Shown: positions 5,007 through 5,333 of the stretch, one piece after another
Layout: each line of letters opens with the position of its first letter
Position numbering within the stretch: the first letter of the stretch is position 1
NCBI GenBank assembly: GCA_030633635.1
Contig: DAOVSA010000049.1
Span: 1 to 5,333, forward strand
Source: Candidatus Altarchaeota archaeon
Lineage (GTDB): Archaea > Altiarchaeota > Altiarchaeia > IMC4 > DAOVSA01
Length of the DNA stretch: 5,333 bases
Direction of reading: 5' to 3'
The notes under the pieces: generated by a model
Told to the model about the DNA's origin: nothing
Seen by the model: only the letters and a program-made list of their open reading frames with translations
Databases searched by the model: none
Made by a program: the position numbers and the translations under genes

Positions 5007-5333
5007 ATGAGAACTGCCGATATAAAAAGGAAAACAAAGGAAACCGATGTAGAGTTGAAATTAAACCTGGACGGAACAGGACTTGGTAAAATAGACACTC
5101 CGGTAAAATTTTTAAATCACATGCTTGAAAATCTGGCGCTACACGCAGGTTTTGACCTGGAGGTTAAGGCAACAGGGGATATTGAAGTAGAAGATCATCA
5201 CGTGGTTGAAGATATTGCTATCTGCTTTGGGCAGGCACTTGAAGATGCATTGGGGGATAAGCAGGGAATTTCCAGGATGGGACACGCGATAGTTCCGATG
5301 GATGATTCACTTGCAACTGTTGCATTAGACCTG
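5007..5333 (+). CDS. hisB: Imidazoleglycerol-phosphate dehydratase, 5' part
   Basis: The frame is open from ATG at 5007 to the window edge, giving 109 of roughly 190-200 residues. HisB dehydrates imidazoleglycerol phosphate to imidazoleacetol phosphate in histidine synthesis, using manganese. Visible family blocks are FLNHMLENLALHAGFDLEV (residues 35-53), VEDHHVVEDIAICFGQALED (61-80) with the metal-binding HH-x-x-E (H64, H65, E68), ALGDKQGISRMGH (81-93), PMDDSLATVALDL (97-109). The first block normally reads FLDHML; here Asp is replaced by Asn37, while His38 is kept. No fused phosphatase domain precedes it, so it is the stand-alone archaeal type. It is transcribed divergently from argB across a 126-base AT-rich spacer, and further his genes may follow to the right. 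Confidence 0.94.
   Translation, partial: MRTADIKRKTKETDVELKLNLDGTGLGKIDTPVKFLNHMLENLALHAGFDLEVKATGDIEVEDHHVVEDIAICFGQALEDALGDKQGISRMGHAIVPMDDSLATVALDL

Overview
The window appears archaeal. The best signs are a lipoate-protein ligase split into two genes (lplA and lplB, as known from Thermoplasma acidophilum), a TtuA/Ncs6-type tRNA thiolase with two zinc-finger motifs, heavy use of AGA/AGG and ATA codons, and TATA-like boxes about 25 bases upstream of start codons, which suggests leaderless mRNAs. A euryarchaeal or Thermoplasmata-like lineage would fit, but the sequence alone does not fix the taxon. I see no tRNA, rRNA, CRISPR array or insertion sequence.

Layout, left to right. Positions 1-1081 (minus) hold most of a DUF4143-type AAA ATPase whose 3' end is cut off by the window edge. 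Positions 1082-1231 are a gene-free promoter and spacer. Positions 1232-1495 (minus) hold the C-terminal part of a radical SAM protein resembling the archaeal LipS lipoyl-synthase family. Its core is missing, so it is probably a decayed gene. Positions 1570-3049 (minus) form a compact operon, gcvH-lplA-lplB: a lipoate-carrying H-like protein followed by the two halves of the ligase that lipoylates it. Positions 3124-4880 (minus) form a second operon, argB-ttuA, joined by a 4-base ATGA overlap. Positions 4881-5006 are a divergent promoter region. From 5007 to the right edge (plus) is the 5' part of hisB.

Functionally, argB (arginine synthesis) and hisB (histidine synthesis) are housekeeping amino-acid genes transcribed away from each other. 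ttuA makes 2-thiouridine in tRNA and is tied to argB by translation coupling. The gcvH-lplA-lplB set is a self-contained protein-lipoylation unit: LplA and LplB together activate lipoate and attach it to the H-like protein.

The most interesting point is that a lipS-like fragment lies directly downstream of the ligase genes, where a lipoyl synthase would make sense, yet only the tail survives. This suggests local loss of lipoate synthesis with the ligase retained, or that the working LipS pair is elsewhere. The lipoyl-lysine context of the H-like protein (ETGKWVG) also differs from that of ordinary GcvH, which raises the possibility of a role other than glycine cleavage.
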